Shown here piece by piece: positions 17,600 through 26,222 of a stretch of 64,000 nucleotides of DNA. The DNA is taken from contig JAXLRU010000002.1 in the NCBI GenBank assembly GCA_046330935.1, positions 682,001 to 746,000 on the forward strand. The letters run 5' to 3'. Every line of letters starts with the position of its first letter. The stretch's first letter is position 1. The position numbers were made by a program, and so were the translations under genes. The stretch is from JAXLRU01 sp046330935 (GTDB taxonomy: Bacteria; Actinomycetota; Actinomycetes; Actinomycetales; Kineosporiaceae). A model generated the notes under the pieces. The model was not told the origin of the DNA. It did no database searches and worked only from the letters and a program-made list of their open reading frames with translations.

Positions 17600-19243
17600 T
17601 CAGCAGCCCGCCGCCGACGCCGCGGACCCGCCGGACAGGTGCCGCGCGGCGTTGACCAGGCCGACGTGGCTGAACGCCTGGGGGGTGTTGCCGAGCTGGC
17701 GCCGCGCGGACACGTCGTACTCCTCCGACAGCAACCCGACGTCGTTGGCCAGGCCCAGCAGCCGCTCGAACAGCGCGACGGCCTCGTCGTGGCGGCCGAT
17801 GCCGTCCAGCGCCTCGGCCAGCCAGAACGAGCAGGCGAGGAACACCCCCTCGTCCCCGGGCAGGCCGTCGAGCACCTGCGCGTCGGACCCGGGCCCGTCG
17901 GAGTAGCGCAGCAGCAGCCCGTCGCGGGACAGCTCCTTCTGCACGGCCTCGACGGTCCCGACCACCCGCTCGTCGGAGAACGGCAGGAACCCCACGCGGG
18001 GGATCAGCAGCGTCGAGGCGTCCAAGGCCGAGGACCCGTAGGACTGGGTGAACGTGCCCCGCCCGGCGTCGAACCCGAGCTCGCACACCTCCGCGTGGAT
18101 CTGCGAGCGCAGCCGCCGCCACCGGTCCACCGGCCCCTCGCGGCCGAACCGCTCGACGGCGGTGACCATGCGGTCCACCCCCGCCCAGGTCAGCACCTTG
18201 GAGTGCACGAAGTGCCGGCGCTCGCCGCGCACCTCCCACAGCCCGTTGTCGGGCTCCTGCCAGTGGCCTTCGAGGTGGTCCATGAGGGCGCGCTGCACGA
18301 GCCAGGCGTCCTCGTCGTGGTCGAGCCCGGCCTCGCGACCGCGGTGCAGGCCGTCGAGCACCTCGCCCCAGACGTCGAGCTGCAGCTGGTCGGAGGCGCC
18401 GTTGCCGATCCGCACCGGCCGCGACCCCTCGTAGCCGGACAGCCAGGGCAGCTCGGTCTCGGGCAGACGACGGGTGCCGTCGATGCCGTACATGATCTGC
18501 AGGTCGGCGGGGTCGCCGGCGACGGCGCGCAGCAGCCACTCGCGCCAGGCCCGCGCCTCCTCGACGAAGCCGGTGCCGAGCAGCGCCTGCAGCGTGAAGG
18601 TGGCGTCGCGCAGCCAGCAGAAGCGGTAGTCCCAGTTGCGGACGCCGCCGAGTTCCTCGGGCAGGGACGTCGTGGCGGCGGCGACGATGCCGCCGGTCGG
18701 GGCGTAGGTGAGGGCCTTGAGGACGACGAGCGAGCGGCGGACGGCGTCGGGCCCGGCGACGGCGGCGAGGTGCCCGTCGACGTGGCGCACCCACGGCACG
18801 ATCCGGCCGTAGTCGAAGCGCAGGCGCAGCGCCGAGCGCATCGGCACCCGGCCGGTGCGTCCCTCGACGATCCGGACGACGTCGGGCGCCTCGCCGCGCG
18901 GGGGCATGAAGTCGAGGACGGCGACCGTGCCCTCGGGGGTCTCCCACACCGACTCCAGCACGAGGGAGTCCCCGCGGTAGGCGCGCGAGGTGCAGGTGCC
19001 GCCCGCGGCAGGGGCGAGGCGCCAGAAGCCGGCGCGGGCCTCGTCGTCGGCGTGGTCGGCGGCGCTGCTGGCGGCGACGCCGACGTGCCCGGCCGGCCCC
19101 TCGGTGTCGAGCAGGGCGGCGAACACCGCGGGGCTGTCGAACCGGGGCAGGCACAGCCAGTCGATCGATCCGTCGCGGCCGACGAGCGCGGCCGTCCACA
19201 GGTCGCCGAGGAGGGCGTAGTCCTCGATCCGGGCGGCGCTCAC
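17600..19243 (-). CDS. Glycoside hydrolase family 15 (glucoamylase/trehalase-like), internally shortened
   Basis: 547 residues from a GTG at 19243 overlapping the DUF2243 stop. Family hallmarks are present: IEDYALLGDLWTAALVGRDG at the start, GGVRNWDYRFCWLRDATFTL in the middle and GNTPQAFSHVGLVNAARHL at the end. Catalytic acids are expected in the (alpha/alpha)6 barrel, whose later conserved segments are intact. Compared with my memory of the family, about 60-70 residues of the N-terminal beta-sandwich are missing between AVAGPDAV and RRSLVVLKAL. Family members run to about 600-670 residues. Activity is therefore uncertain. It sits in an operon with GH13. Confidence 0.88.
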   Translation of the reverse strand: MSAARIEDYALLGDLWTAALVGRDGSIDWLCLPRFDSPAVFAALLDTEGPAGHVGVAASSAADHADDEARAGFWRLAPAAGGTCTSRAYRGDSLVLESVWETPEGTVAVLDFMPPRGEAPDVVRIVEGRTGRVPMRSALRLRFDYGRIVPWVRHVDGHLAAVAGPDAVRRSLVVLKALTYAPTGGIVAAATTSLPEELGGVRNWDYRFCWLRDATFTLQALLGTGFVEEARAWREWLLRAVAGDPADLQIMYGIDGTRRLPETELPWLSGYEGSRPVRIGNGASDQLQLDVWGEVLDGLHRGREAGLDHDEDAWLVQRALMDHLEGHWQEPDNGLWEVRGERRHFVHSKVLTWAGVDRMVTAVERFGREGPVDRWRRLRSQIHAEVCELGFDAGRGTFTQSYGSSALDASTLLIPRVGFLPFSDERVVGTVEAVQKELSRDGLLLRYSDGPGSDAQVLDGLPGDEGVFLACSFWLAEALDGIGRHDEAVALFERLLGLANDVGLLSEEYDVSARRQLGNTPQAFSHVGLVNAARHLSGGSAASAAGC

Positions 19244-19791
19244 GGCGCCTCCCCCGGGTCACGGCGGGTGGGGCCGGCGCTGCGGGCGAGCAGCAGGCCC
19301 GCGGCCACGAGCACGGCGCCGAAGGCGAGGAAGCCGAGGTCCCAGGCGAGGGTGGCGGCCTCGGACAGGCCCTGCCGCATGTGGTGGACGGCCAGCAGCT
19401 GGTGGTCGACGAGGCCCTCCACCAGGTCGAACGCGCCCCAGCCGACCAGCGCCCACCCGGCCAGGACGCGCCCGGGCCGGGCGGTGGCCGCGAGCGCGGC
19501 GCGGCGCCGGGCCAGCAGGACGACGCCGACGACGGTCAGCACCCACGCGCCCACGTGGAACGCACCGTCGGCGACGGTGTTCGCCTCGAGGCCGCCGACC
19601 GTCGTCACGGGCCTGGGGTGCAGGCCGAGCCGGTCGTGGCCGGCGTTGCTCACCATGTGGTGCCAGCCGAGGAGCTGGTGCAGGACGATCCCGTCGACGA
19701 ACGCGCCGAGGCCCACGCCGAGGACGACGCCGGGTGCGCGCAGCGGCGCGGGGGCTCGGGACGGGGCCGGGGAGTCGAGGCGGGCGGTCAC
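19240..19791 (-). CDS. DUF2243 family membrane protein
   Basis: 183 residues from a GTG at 19791 overlapping the GH13 stop. It has four hydrophobic segments. The DUF2243 marks are GVGLGAFVDGIVLHQLLGWH and VEGLVDHQLLAVHHM, two related His-rich halves that suggest an internal duplication. Function unknown; the paired histidines at membrane faces could bind a metal (inference). It sits between two glycoside hydrolases with 4-nt overlaps on both sides, so its expression is tied to them. Confidence 0.88.
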   Translation of the reverse strand: MTARLDSPAPSRAPAPLRAPGVVLGVGLGAFVDGIVLHQLLGWHHMVSNAGHDRLGLHPRPVTTVGGLEANTVADGAFHVGAWVLTVVGVVLLARRRAALAATARPGRVLAGWALVGWGAFDLVEGLVDHQLLAVHHMRQGLSEAATLAWDLGFLAFGAVLVAAGLLLARSAGPTRRDPGEAP

Positions 19792-21566
19792 GGACGCCGT
19801 TCCAGGCGCACCCAGCGGAAGCCGTACGGGGGCAGCGGTTCGTGCGCGGGGTCGGCGGGGCGCCGAGACCTCCCCGAGCCGGCGGCGGCCTGCCGGGACG
19901 CCGCGTCGGTGAGCAGCACCTCGACGTCGCCGGGGGCGTCGCCGAGGTCGAGGGTCACCGGCTGCTCGTCCCCGGTGAGGTTGTGGACGAACAGCAGGAC
20001 GCCGCCGGCGGCCTCGATCCGGTGGGCGAGGACGCCCCGGGGCAGGGTGACGCCGTCGCCGAGCGGGACGCCGCCGACGCACAGCCCGATGCCCTCCCCC
20101 GAGGCGAGGGACGCGACACCCTCGCCGATCTCGGGGCAGTCCCGGCGGACGCGGATGAGGCGTTCCATGAACGCGAGCAGGGAGTCCTCGCGGCGGCGCT
20201 GGTCGGCGACGTTGACGGCGTCGGGGCCGTGCGCGCCGTCCGCGACCACGGGCCTGACCAGCGCCTCCGCGTCGGCTATGGAGAAGCCGGCGTTCGGCGA
20301 GCGGTCCCACTGCATGGGCGTGCGGAAGGCGTCGCGGCCCTTGAGCGAGAGGTCCTCGCCCATGCCGATCTCCTCGCCGTAGCGCAGCACGGCCGTGCCG
20401 GGCAGGGAGAACTGCAGCGCGTAGGCGAGCTCGAGGCGGCGCTGGTCGTCGCCGAGCATCGTGGCCAGGCGGCGGCGGATGCCCCGCCCGTACAGCCGCA
20501 TGTCCTCCTCCGGCGCGAACGCCGCGAACACGTCCTCGCGCTGCTCCGCGGACAGCCGCGAGAGGTCGAGCTCGTCGTGGTTGCGCAGGAACGTGGCGCG
20601 CTGGGCGCCGTCGGGCAGGGTGACCGCTCCGCTGATGGCCTCCACCAGCGGGTCGGCGTCGCCGCGGGCCAGGGCGAGGAACAGCTTGGGGTTGGAGACG
20701 AAGTCGAACAGCAGGTGCATCCGGTCGGCGGCCACGGTGGAGGAGCCGTAGTAGCGGGCGACGTCCTCGGCCTTGACGTTGGCCTCGCCGAGCAGGACGG
20801 CGTCGGCGCGGCGCCACTGGCAGAACTGCCGCCACTCGTCGAGGATCGCGAAGTCCTGCTCGTCGGGCTGCGGGCCGGGCGTGACGAGCTCGATGACGAA
20901 CGGTGCGGCGTCGACCCGGAACCCGGCCACGCCGAGCTGCAGCCAGAAGCCCATGACCTTGCGGATCTCGGCGCGCACGGCCGGATTGCGCCAGTTGAGG
21001 TCGGGCTGGAACCGGTAGAAGCGGTGGTAGAACCACGCCCCCGCCTGGTCGTCGAGGGTCCACGTCTCGTGCTGCTCGCCGGGGAACACCATGCCCTGGA
21101 AGCGGTCGGCGGGCTCCTGCTCGGACCACACGTACCAGTCGCGGTACGGCGAGGCCGGGTCGCTGCGGGCCGAGACGAACCACGGGTGCTCGTCGGAGGT
21201 GTGGTTGACCACCAGGTCCATGATCACCCGGATGCCCTGCTCCTCGGCCTGCCGGACCAGCTCGACGAAGTCGCCGAGCGTCCCCAGCCGCGGGTCGACG
21301 CCGTAGTAGTCGGACACGTCGTAGCCGTCGTCCCGGTTCGGCGTCGGGTGGATCGGGTTGAGCCACAGGCACGTCACCCCGAGCCGGCCGAGATGCCCGA
21401 GCCGGGCGGTGAGGCCGGGCAGGTCTCCGACGCCGTCGCCGTCGGAGTCGGCGAACGTGTCGACGTCGACGCAGTAGACGACGGCGTGCCGGTACCAGCG
21501 TGCGGCGGTGGCGTCCCACGGGATCGGGCTCGGGCGCACGGGGGTCGGCGCGGGGGATCGGCTCAC
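19788..21566 (-). CDS. Alpha-amylase family (GH13) protein, trehalose synthase-like
   Basis: 592 residues from a GTG at 21566; the frame is open another 48 codons, but that part looks non-coding. The (beta/alpha)8 motifs are clear: IRVIMDLVVNHTSDEHPWF, nucleophile Asp in GVAGFRVDAAPF, acid Glu in AVLLGEANV and stabilising Asp in FLRNHDELDL. The opening WYRHAVVYCVDVDTFADSDG and the segment LKGRDAFRTPMQWDRSPNAGF resemble trehalose synthases and oligo-1,6-glucosidases. It is the first gene of the leftward run GH13-DUF2243-GH15, followed 80 bp on by the GTPase pair. A role in storage-glucan or trehalose turnover is likely. Confidence 0.9.
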   Translation of the reverse strand: MSRSPAPTPVRPSPIPWDATAARWYRHAVVYCVDVDTFADSDGDGVGDLPGLTARLGHLGRLGVTCLWLNPIHPTPNRDDGYDVSDYYGVDPRLGTLGDFVELVRQAEEQGIRVIMDLVVNHTSDEHPWFVSARSDPASPYRDWYVWSEQEPADRFQGMVFPGEQHETWTLDDQAGAWFYHRFYRFQPDLNWRNPAVRAEIRKVMGFWLQLGVAGFRVDAAPFVIELVTPGPQPDEQDFAILDEWRQFCQWRRADAVLLGEANVKAEDVARYYGSSTVAADRMHLLFDFVSNPKLFLALARGDADPLVEAISGAVTLPDGAQRATFLRNHDELDLSRLSAEQREDVFAAFAPEEDMRLYGRGIRRRLATMLGDDQRRLELAYALQFSLPGTAVLRYGEEIGMGEDLSLKGRDAFRTPMQWDRSPNAGFSIADAEALVRPVVADGAHGPDAVNVADQRRREDSLLAFMERLIRVRRDCPEIGEGVASLASGEGIGLCVGGVPLGDGVTLPRGVLAHRIEAAGGVLLFVHNLTGDEQPVTLDLGDAPGDVEVLLTDAASRQAAAGSGRSRRPADPAHEPLPPYGFRWVRLERRP

Positions 21567-21774
21567 ACGGGCAAAGGTCGCCCAGGGCCGGGGGCATCGC
21601 GAGTGCACGCGCCCCCCACAGGCCCGGGCCGGGACTGCTCCGAACGGGTGACGGTGCGCGTCGATGCGACAGTTCGGGCGCCTCGGGCCGAGAATACGTA
21701 TGCGCCCCACCGTCCGAACCCCCGAGCGGGCGGTGGGGCGCCTTCATCGTTTGGGGGCGCCGTACCCTGATCGC

Positions 21775-22248
21775 GTGCGCAGCCAGCCCCTCTTCGTCGA
21801 CGAGGTCGACGGCCCCATCGTGGTGAGCTCGTCCCGGCGAGGGCGCTTCGGCCTGCAGTTCGTCATCGAGGTCGACGGCGAGGCCGCCGAGCGCAACGGG
21901 CCCGACCGCTGGCTGCTGCCCGGCGTCGACGGGACGCCCCAGCCGGCCGTGCTGCGCGGCAAGCCGTGGGACGTGTTCCCCACCCTCGCCGTCGCCGGCC
22001 AGGAGGTGCGGGTCGGCCCGACGATGCCCTGGTGGCTCATCGCGCTGGCCCTGCTGCCCGCCATCCTGTGCGCGCCGTTCAAGGCGCCGTTCGGGCTGAC
22101 GTCGTTCGTCATCGGCGTCGTGGCGCTGCTGGTCAACCAGCTCGCCCTGCGCGAGGCCCCGACGATGGGGCAGCGGGCGATCCGCGTCGTCTCGCAGGAC
22201 GTGATCGCCGTCATGTTCTGGCTGATGCTGGAGCTGCCGCGCCGCTGA
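21775..22248 (+). CDS. Hypothetical two-pass membrane protein
   Basis: 157 residues from a GTG at 21775. A soluble N-terminal part of about 80 residues is followed by two hydrophobic segments (WWLIALALLPAILCAPF and TSFVIGVVALLVNQLAL). I do not recognise a family. The start is chosen because upstream codons are Arg/Pro-rich and poor in coding character. It precedes the SDR operon by 52 bp and may share its promoter. Confidence 0.7.
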   Translation: MRSQPLFVDEVDGPIVVSSSRRGRFGLQFVIEVDGEAAERNGPDRWLLPGVDGTPQPAVLRGKPWDVFPTLAVAGQEVRVGPTMPWWLIALALLPAILCAPFKAPFGLTSFVIGVVALLVNQLALREAPTMGQRAIRVVSQDVIAVMFWLMLELPRR

Positions 22249-22300
22249 GCGCGGTGCGTACGCTGGCGCCGTCCCTCCCCCGCGCCACCTGGAGCCTCCC

Positions 22301-23143
22301 GTGAGCACCGCGCCCGCCGTCCCCGCCGACCCGCGCCCCACCGCCGTCGTCACCGGTGCGAGCAGCGGGATCGGCCAGGCCACGGCGAGGGCGCTGGCAG
22401 CCGCGGGGTACCGGGTGGTCGCCGCGGCCCGGCGCGAGGATCGGGTGCGGGAGCTGGCGGCGGAGATCGACGGCGTGGCGTGGCCGCTCGACGTCACCGA
22501 CGGCGAGGCCGTGCGCGCCCTCGCGGCCGCCCTGCCTGAGTGCTCGGTGCTCGTGAACAACGCGGGCGGGGCGATCGGGCTGGAGCCCGTGGCCACCGCC
22601 GACCCCGCCGACTGGCGGGCGATGTACGAGGTCAACGTGCTCGGCACGCTGCAGGTGACGCAGGCGTTCCTGCCGCTGCTGCGGGCCGCCGCCGCCGCGC
22701 GTCCGGGAACGCTGGCCGACGCCGTCGCCGCGCCCGACCCCGGTGCCGCGACGATCGTGATCGTCACCTCGACGGCCGCCCAGGTGGCCTACGAGGGCGG
22801 GGCCGGGTACTGCGGGGTCAAGCACGCCGAGCACGCGCTGGCCGCCTCGCTGCGGCTGGAGCTGTGCGGCGAGCCGATCCGCGTGGTCGAGGTGGCGCCG
22901 GGGATGGTGCACACCGAGGGCTTCAGCGTGGTGCGCTTCCGCGGCGACGCCGACGCCGCGGCGGCGGTCTACGCGGGGGTCGAGGGAGTGCTGCGGGCCG
23001 AGGACGTCGCCGACTGCATCACCTGGGCGGTGACCGCGCCGGCGCACGTCGACGTCGACCTGCTCACCGTGCGTCCCGTCGCCCAGGCGGCGGCGCACAA
23101 GGTGGCCCGGCAGCCGCTGCGGGTGGCCGCGGAGGCCCCGTGA
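22301..23143 (+). CDS. Short-chain dehydrogenase/reductase
   Basis: 280 residues from a GTG at 22301 with GGAG eight bases upstream. The classical SDR motifs are visible: TGASSGIG cofactor loop at residues 18-25, NNAGG, a catalytic Ser in VIVTSTAAQ and Y-x3-K in YCGVKHAEH. YVRREDR-type residues after the second strand suggest NADP use. It is the first gene of a four-gene run in which each start overlaps the previous stop. The substrate is unknown. Confidence 0.92.
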   Translation: MSTAPAVPADPRPTAVVTGASSGIGQATARALAAAGYRVVAAARREDRVRELAAEIDGVAWPLDVTDGEAVRALAAALPECSVLVNNAGGAIGLEPVATADPADWRAMYEVNVLGTLQVTQAFLPLLRAAAAARPGTLADAVAAPDPGAATIVIVTSTAAQVAYEGGAGYCGVKHAEHALAASLRLELCGEPIRVVEVAPGMVHTEGFSVVRFRGDADAAAAVYAGVEGVLRAEDVADCITWAVTAPAHVDVDLLTVRPVAQAAAHKVARQPLRVAAEAP

Positions 23144-24540
23144 GCACCCCCGGGGCGGCAGTCGCGCCGCTCGCGCACGCGTTCGGCGCGCGCTACGACG
23201 CGCCGTTCCCGGTGGCCCTGTTCGTACTGGCCGGCGCCGCGGTCGTCGTCGTGTCGTTCCTGCTCGTCTCCGGGCGGGGTGAAGCCGGGGGTGCCGGTGA
23301 ACTGACGGCCGAGCCGCTGCCGCCCGCGCCGCGGGGGCACCGGGTGGTGGCGACCGCCTCGGTGCTCGTGCTCGGCGCCCTGGTGCTGTGCGGTGCCGCG
23401 GGCACGCAGGAGGTCTCCGAGAACCTCACGCCGGTCGTGTTCTGGCTGGTCGTGTGGGTGGTCGTGCCCGTCGTCGTCGCGCTCGTCGGCGACCTCACCC
23501 GGCCCGTCAACCCGTTCACGGCGCTGGCGCGGCTCGCCGACTCGGCCCGCCTGCGGCGCCTCGTGCTCGGCACGCCCGACCCGCTGCCGTGGCCGCGGGC
23601 ACTGGGCTGGTGGGTGCCGTGCGGGGTGTTCACCGTGGTCGTGGCGGGCGAGCTGGTGGTGAACCGGACGGCGACGCTGCCGCGCGTCACCGCCGCCGGG
23701 CTCGCCGTGTACGCGCTGGTCTGCCTGGTGGGCGGGCTGGTGGTGGGGGCGGAGGCGTGGACGGCGCGCGGGGAGCTGTTCGCCGTCCTGTTCGCCACGT
23801 GGGGGCGGCTGGGCTGGTGGCGTTTCGGGGCGCCGGGGCGCCGGGGCTTCGGGGGCGGGCTGGACGCCGGGTTCGACCCGGCGCCGTCGCGGCTGGTCTT
23901 CGTGGCGTTGCTGCTGGTCACGGTCACCTACGACGGCGTGCTGTCCACCCCCCAGTGGGGCGACCTGGTGGCGCGCCTGCCCGGGGGGTCGGGCCCCGCC
24001 GAGCGCGGCGGGCAGGTGGCCGCCGCGCTCGCCTTCGTGCCGCTGCTGCTGGTGATGCTCGGGCTGTTCGGCGCGTTCGCGCTGGCCTCGGCCCGCGCGG
24101 GCGGGCGCCTCGCCCCCGCCTGGACCGCCCGCACCGCGCTCGTGGGGCTGCTGCCCTCGCTCGTGCCGATCGCGCTGGGCTACCAGCTGGCCCACTACGT
24201 CCAGTACGTCGCGATCAACGGGCAGCTGCTGGTGCCGCTGCTCGGCGACCCCGCCGGCCTCGGCTGGAGCCTGCTGCCTCCGCCGTTCACCGACGACTAC
24301 GCCGTCGACACCACCGTCATGCCCAACAGCGTCGTGTGGTGGGTGCAGCTCGTCGCGATCGTCGCCGCCCACGTCGCCGCCGTCGTCATCGCCCACCGCC
24401 ACCTGCTCGCCGTCGCGCCCGACGAGGCCTCCGCGCGGCGCTCGGAGTGGCCGTGGCTGGTGGCCATGGTCGGGTACACCGCGCTCAGCCTGTGGCTGCT
24501 CGCCCAGCCCGTCGTCGAGCACGCCGAGGGCGGGCATTGA
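23140..24540 (+). CDS. Polytopic membrane protein of unknown function
   Basis: 466 residues from a GTG at 23140 overlapping the SDR stop (GTGA). About ten transmembrane segments are visible. Conserved-looking polar spots include ENLTPVVFWLVVWVVVP followed by GDLTRPVNPF near residues 90-130, VTYDGVLSTPQW near 265 and LAHYVQYVAINGQ near 350. Similar actinobacterial proteins are, as I recall, annotated as fenitrothion hydrolase, but nothing here supports that activity. Its coupling to an SDR, a CPBP-like protein and a surface protein suggests one membrane-associated system. Confidence 0.75.
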   Translation: MSTPGAAVAPLAHAFGARYDAPFPVALFVLAGAAVVVVSFLLVSGRGEAGGAGELTAEPLPPAPRGHRVVATASVLVLGALVLCGAAGTQEVSENLTPVVFWLVVWVVVPVVVALVGDLTRPVNPFTALARLADSARLRRLVLGTPDPLPWPRALGWWVPCGVFTVVVAGELVVNRTATLPRVTAAGLAVYALVCLVGGLVVGAEAWTARGELFAVLFATWGRLGWWRFGAPGRRGFGGGLDAGFDPAPSRLVFVALLLVTVTYDGVLSTPQWGDLVARLPGGSGPAERGGQVAAALAFVPLLLVMLGLFGAFALASARAGGRLAPAWTARTALVGLLPSLVPIALGYQLAHYVQYVAINGQLLVPLLGDPAGLGWSLLPPPFTDDYAVDTTVMPNSVVWWVQLVAIVAAHVAAVVIAHRHLLAVAPDEASARRSEWPWLVAMVGYTALSLWLLAQPVVEHAEGGH

Positions 24541-25223
24541 CGGCGGGCGCGCCGGTGCACGGTCGCGGCGCCGCGGCCGCGGGGTGGCTACGGCTGGGCG
24601 TGGTCACGGCCGGGCTGGTCGTGGCCGTCGCCGCGCGGCGCGCCGTCGATCCCTGGCCGGGGGCGACGAGCATCACCGCGGCAGCGGTGTTCGTGGTGCT
24701 CGCGGCAGGCGTCGCGGCGCTCGACCGCCGGTGGGGCGGGGAGCCGGACCCTGCGCGCGACGTCGCCCCACCGTGGCGTCGCTACGCGGCCCTGCCCACG
24801 CGCCGCTACGCGGCGATGTCGGTGGGGGCGGGCCTCGTGGCCGCCGCCGCCCTGTGCGTGGGGCCGTGGCTGGAGCACGTGCGCCACCCGGCCGGGCCGC
24901 TGCCGCCGGGCGAGCTGCCCGTGTGGGTGGTGGCGGTCACCGCGGTCGCCGTGGCGCAGGAGGCGCTGCTGCGCGGCTCCCTGTGGGACGCGGTCGCCGA
25001 GCTGGGCCCCACCCGCACGCCGCTGACCGGACAACTGCTCGCGCTCGGCGTCACCACGATCGCGTTCGCGGCCGTCCACGTACCCTTCTACGGTCCGTCG
25101 GTGCTGCCGGTGGACGCCGCCGCCGGGCTCGTCCTCGGGGGCCTGCGCCTGCTCACGGGCGGACTGCTCGCCCCGGCCACCGCCCACGTGGCCGCCGACC
25201 TCGCCGGATGGTGGATGCCGTGA
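24537..25223 (+). CDS. CPBP-like intramembrane protein with altered catalytic motif
   Basis: 228 residues from a TTG at 24537 overlapping the previous stop (TTGA). Hydrophobic segments cover most of the protein. CPBP/Rce1 motifs are recognisable: motif 1 reads AQEALLRGSLWDAV instead of the usual EExxxR, so the first Glu is Gln; motif 2 is FAAVHVPFYG; motif 3 is TAHVAADLAG with Asp in place of the common Asn. The first Glu is catalytic in characterised Rce1 proteins, so proteolysis is doubtful. The rare TTG start and 4-nt overlap imply tight coupling. Confidence 0.78.
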   Translation: MTAGAPVHGRGAAAAGWLRLGVVTAGLVVAVAARRAVDPWPGATSITAAAVFVVLAAGVAALDRRWGGEPDPARDVAPPWRRYAALPTRRYAAMSVGAGLVAAAALCVGPWLEHVRHPAGPLPPGELPVWVVAVTAVAVAQEALLRGSLWDAVAELGPTRTPLTGQLLALGVTTIAFAAVHVPFYGPSVLPVDAAAGLVLGGLRLLTGGLLAPATAHVAADLAGWWMP

Positions 25224-26170
25224 CCTCCTCGACCCCGGTGCCCGGCGCCGGCCTCCCCCAGGTCGCGGGCCCGCACGCCGCCCGCAGCCTGCGGGTCGCC
25301 GGGGCGCTCGCGGTGCTGGTCGGCGTCCTCGCCGCGTTCCTGGCCGTGCTCGCCACGCCCGGCACCACGCCCCCGCTGTACGACGGCCTCGGCTTCCCCG
25401 ACGAGCCCTACCGGTGGCTGCAGCCGCCGCCGGGCGCCCCGACGACCCCCGACTGGACCCCGGCGACGGGTCGGCTCGACGTCGCCGACGGCTGGTCGCA
25501 GTCGGGCTCGTTCGCGAGCGCGGAGCAGGGGCCGCAGGTGCTGTTCTTCGCCGACCCGAAGGCGTTCGCGGTGCCCGCGGGCACCACGCACGTTGACGTC
25601 GCGGCGAGGGCCGTCCCGCAGCCCGGCCCCCTGCCCGAGGGCACCACGGCCGTGAGCAACACCTACCGGTTCACGGCCACGCCGGTGGGCGGCTCGGGCG
25701 AGCTGCACATCGACAAGGACCGCAAGTTCCTCGTGAACCTGCGCGCCGACAAGCCCACCGACCAGGTGGTCCTGCTGCACCAGTGGGACGGCTCGCGGTG
25801 GTTGCAGCGCGCCACGTTCCAGACCGGCACCGACATCTACGCGGGCACCGTCCAGGTGCTCGGGGACTACGTGCTCCTGCGCATGCCGCCGGGTGCCTCG
25901 ATCTCCGTCCAGCACTCGCAGCCCTCGGGCTCGCCCTCCGCCGGGGCGAGCGACTCCGGGGACGCCGCGGGCGAGCCCGCAGCGGGAGCGGACGCCGACG
26001 GGCCCGCACCCGCGTCGTCGGGCGCCGTGTGGTGGGCGGTGGCGGTGGTCGCAGGGCTGCTCGGCGGCGGGCTGGTCGTCCTGCGGCTGGTGCTGCAGCG
26101 CCGCGCGGCCGCCTCGGCCGGGGTCGGCGCGGACCCGCCCGCGAACCCCGGCAGCCCCGGGGCCGGGTGA
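25220..26170 (+). CDS. Bitopic surface protein of unknown function
   Basis: 316 residues from a GTG at 25220 overlapping the CPBP stop. A signal-anchor (LAVLVGVLAAFLAVLATPG) is followed by an extracytoplasmic domain of about 190 residues, a low-complexity Ser/Ala/Gly/Asp linker and a second membrane segment (WWAVAVVAGLLGGGLVVLRL) with an Arg-rich cytoplasmic end. No LPxTG motif is seen. The domain (from PDWTPATGRLDVADGW to VQVLGDYVLLRMP) is beta-rich and matches nothing I recognise. It closes the four-gene coupled operon. Confidence 0.75.
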   Translation: MTSSTPVPGAGLPQVAGPHAARSLRVAGALAVLVGVLAAFLAVLATPGTTPPLYDGLGFPDEPYRWLQPPPGAPTTPDWTPATGRLDVADGWSQSGSFASAEQGPQVLFFADPKAFAVPAGTTHVDVAARAVPQPGPLPEGTTAVSNTYRFTATPVGGSGELHIDKDRKFLVNLRADKPTDQVVLLHQWDGSRWLQRATFQTGTDIYAGTVQVLGDYVLLRMPPGASISVQHSQPSGSPSAGASDSGDAAGEPAAGADADGPAPASSGAVWWAVAVVAGLLGGGLVVLRLVLQRRAAASAGVGADPPANPGSPGAG

Positions 26171-26222
26171 TAGGGTCCGGCTCCCACGCCTCGTCGTCGG
26201 AGGTCGAGCCGGGAGCGGTCTC

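Noticed and set aside
15765..19262. Open frame of 1165 codons joining a GTPase to upstream sequence
   Set aside because: The upstream part is antiframe shadow of the GH15 gene (Arg/Pro-rich); the GTPase starts at the GTG at 17519.
19240..22767. Open frame of 1175 codons ending in DUF2243
   Set aside because: Most of it is an out-of-frame reading of the GH13 gene; only the last 183 codons are real.
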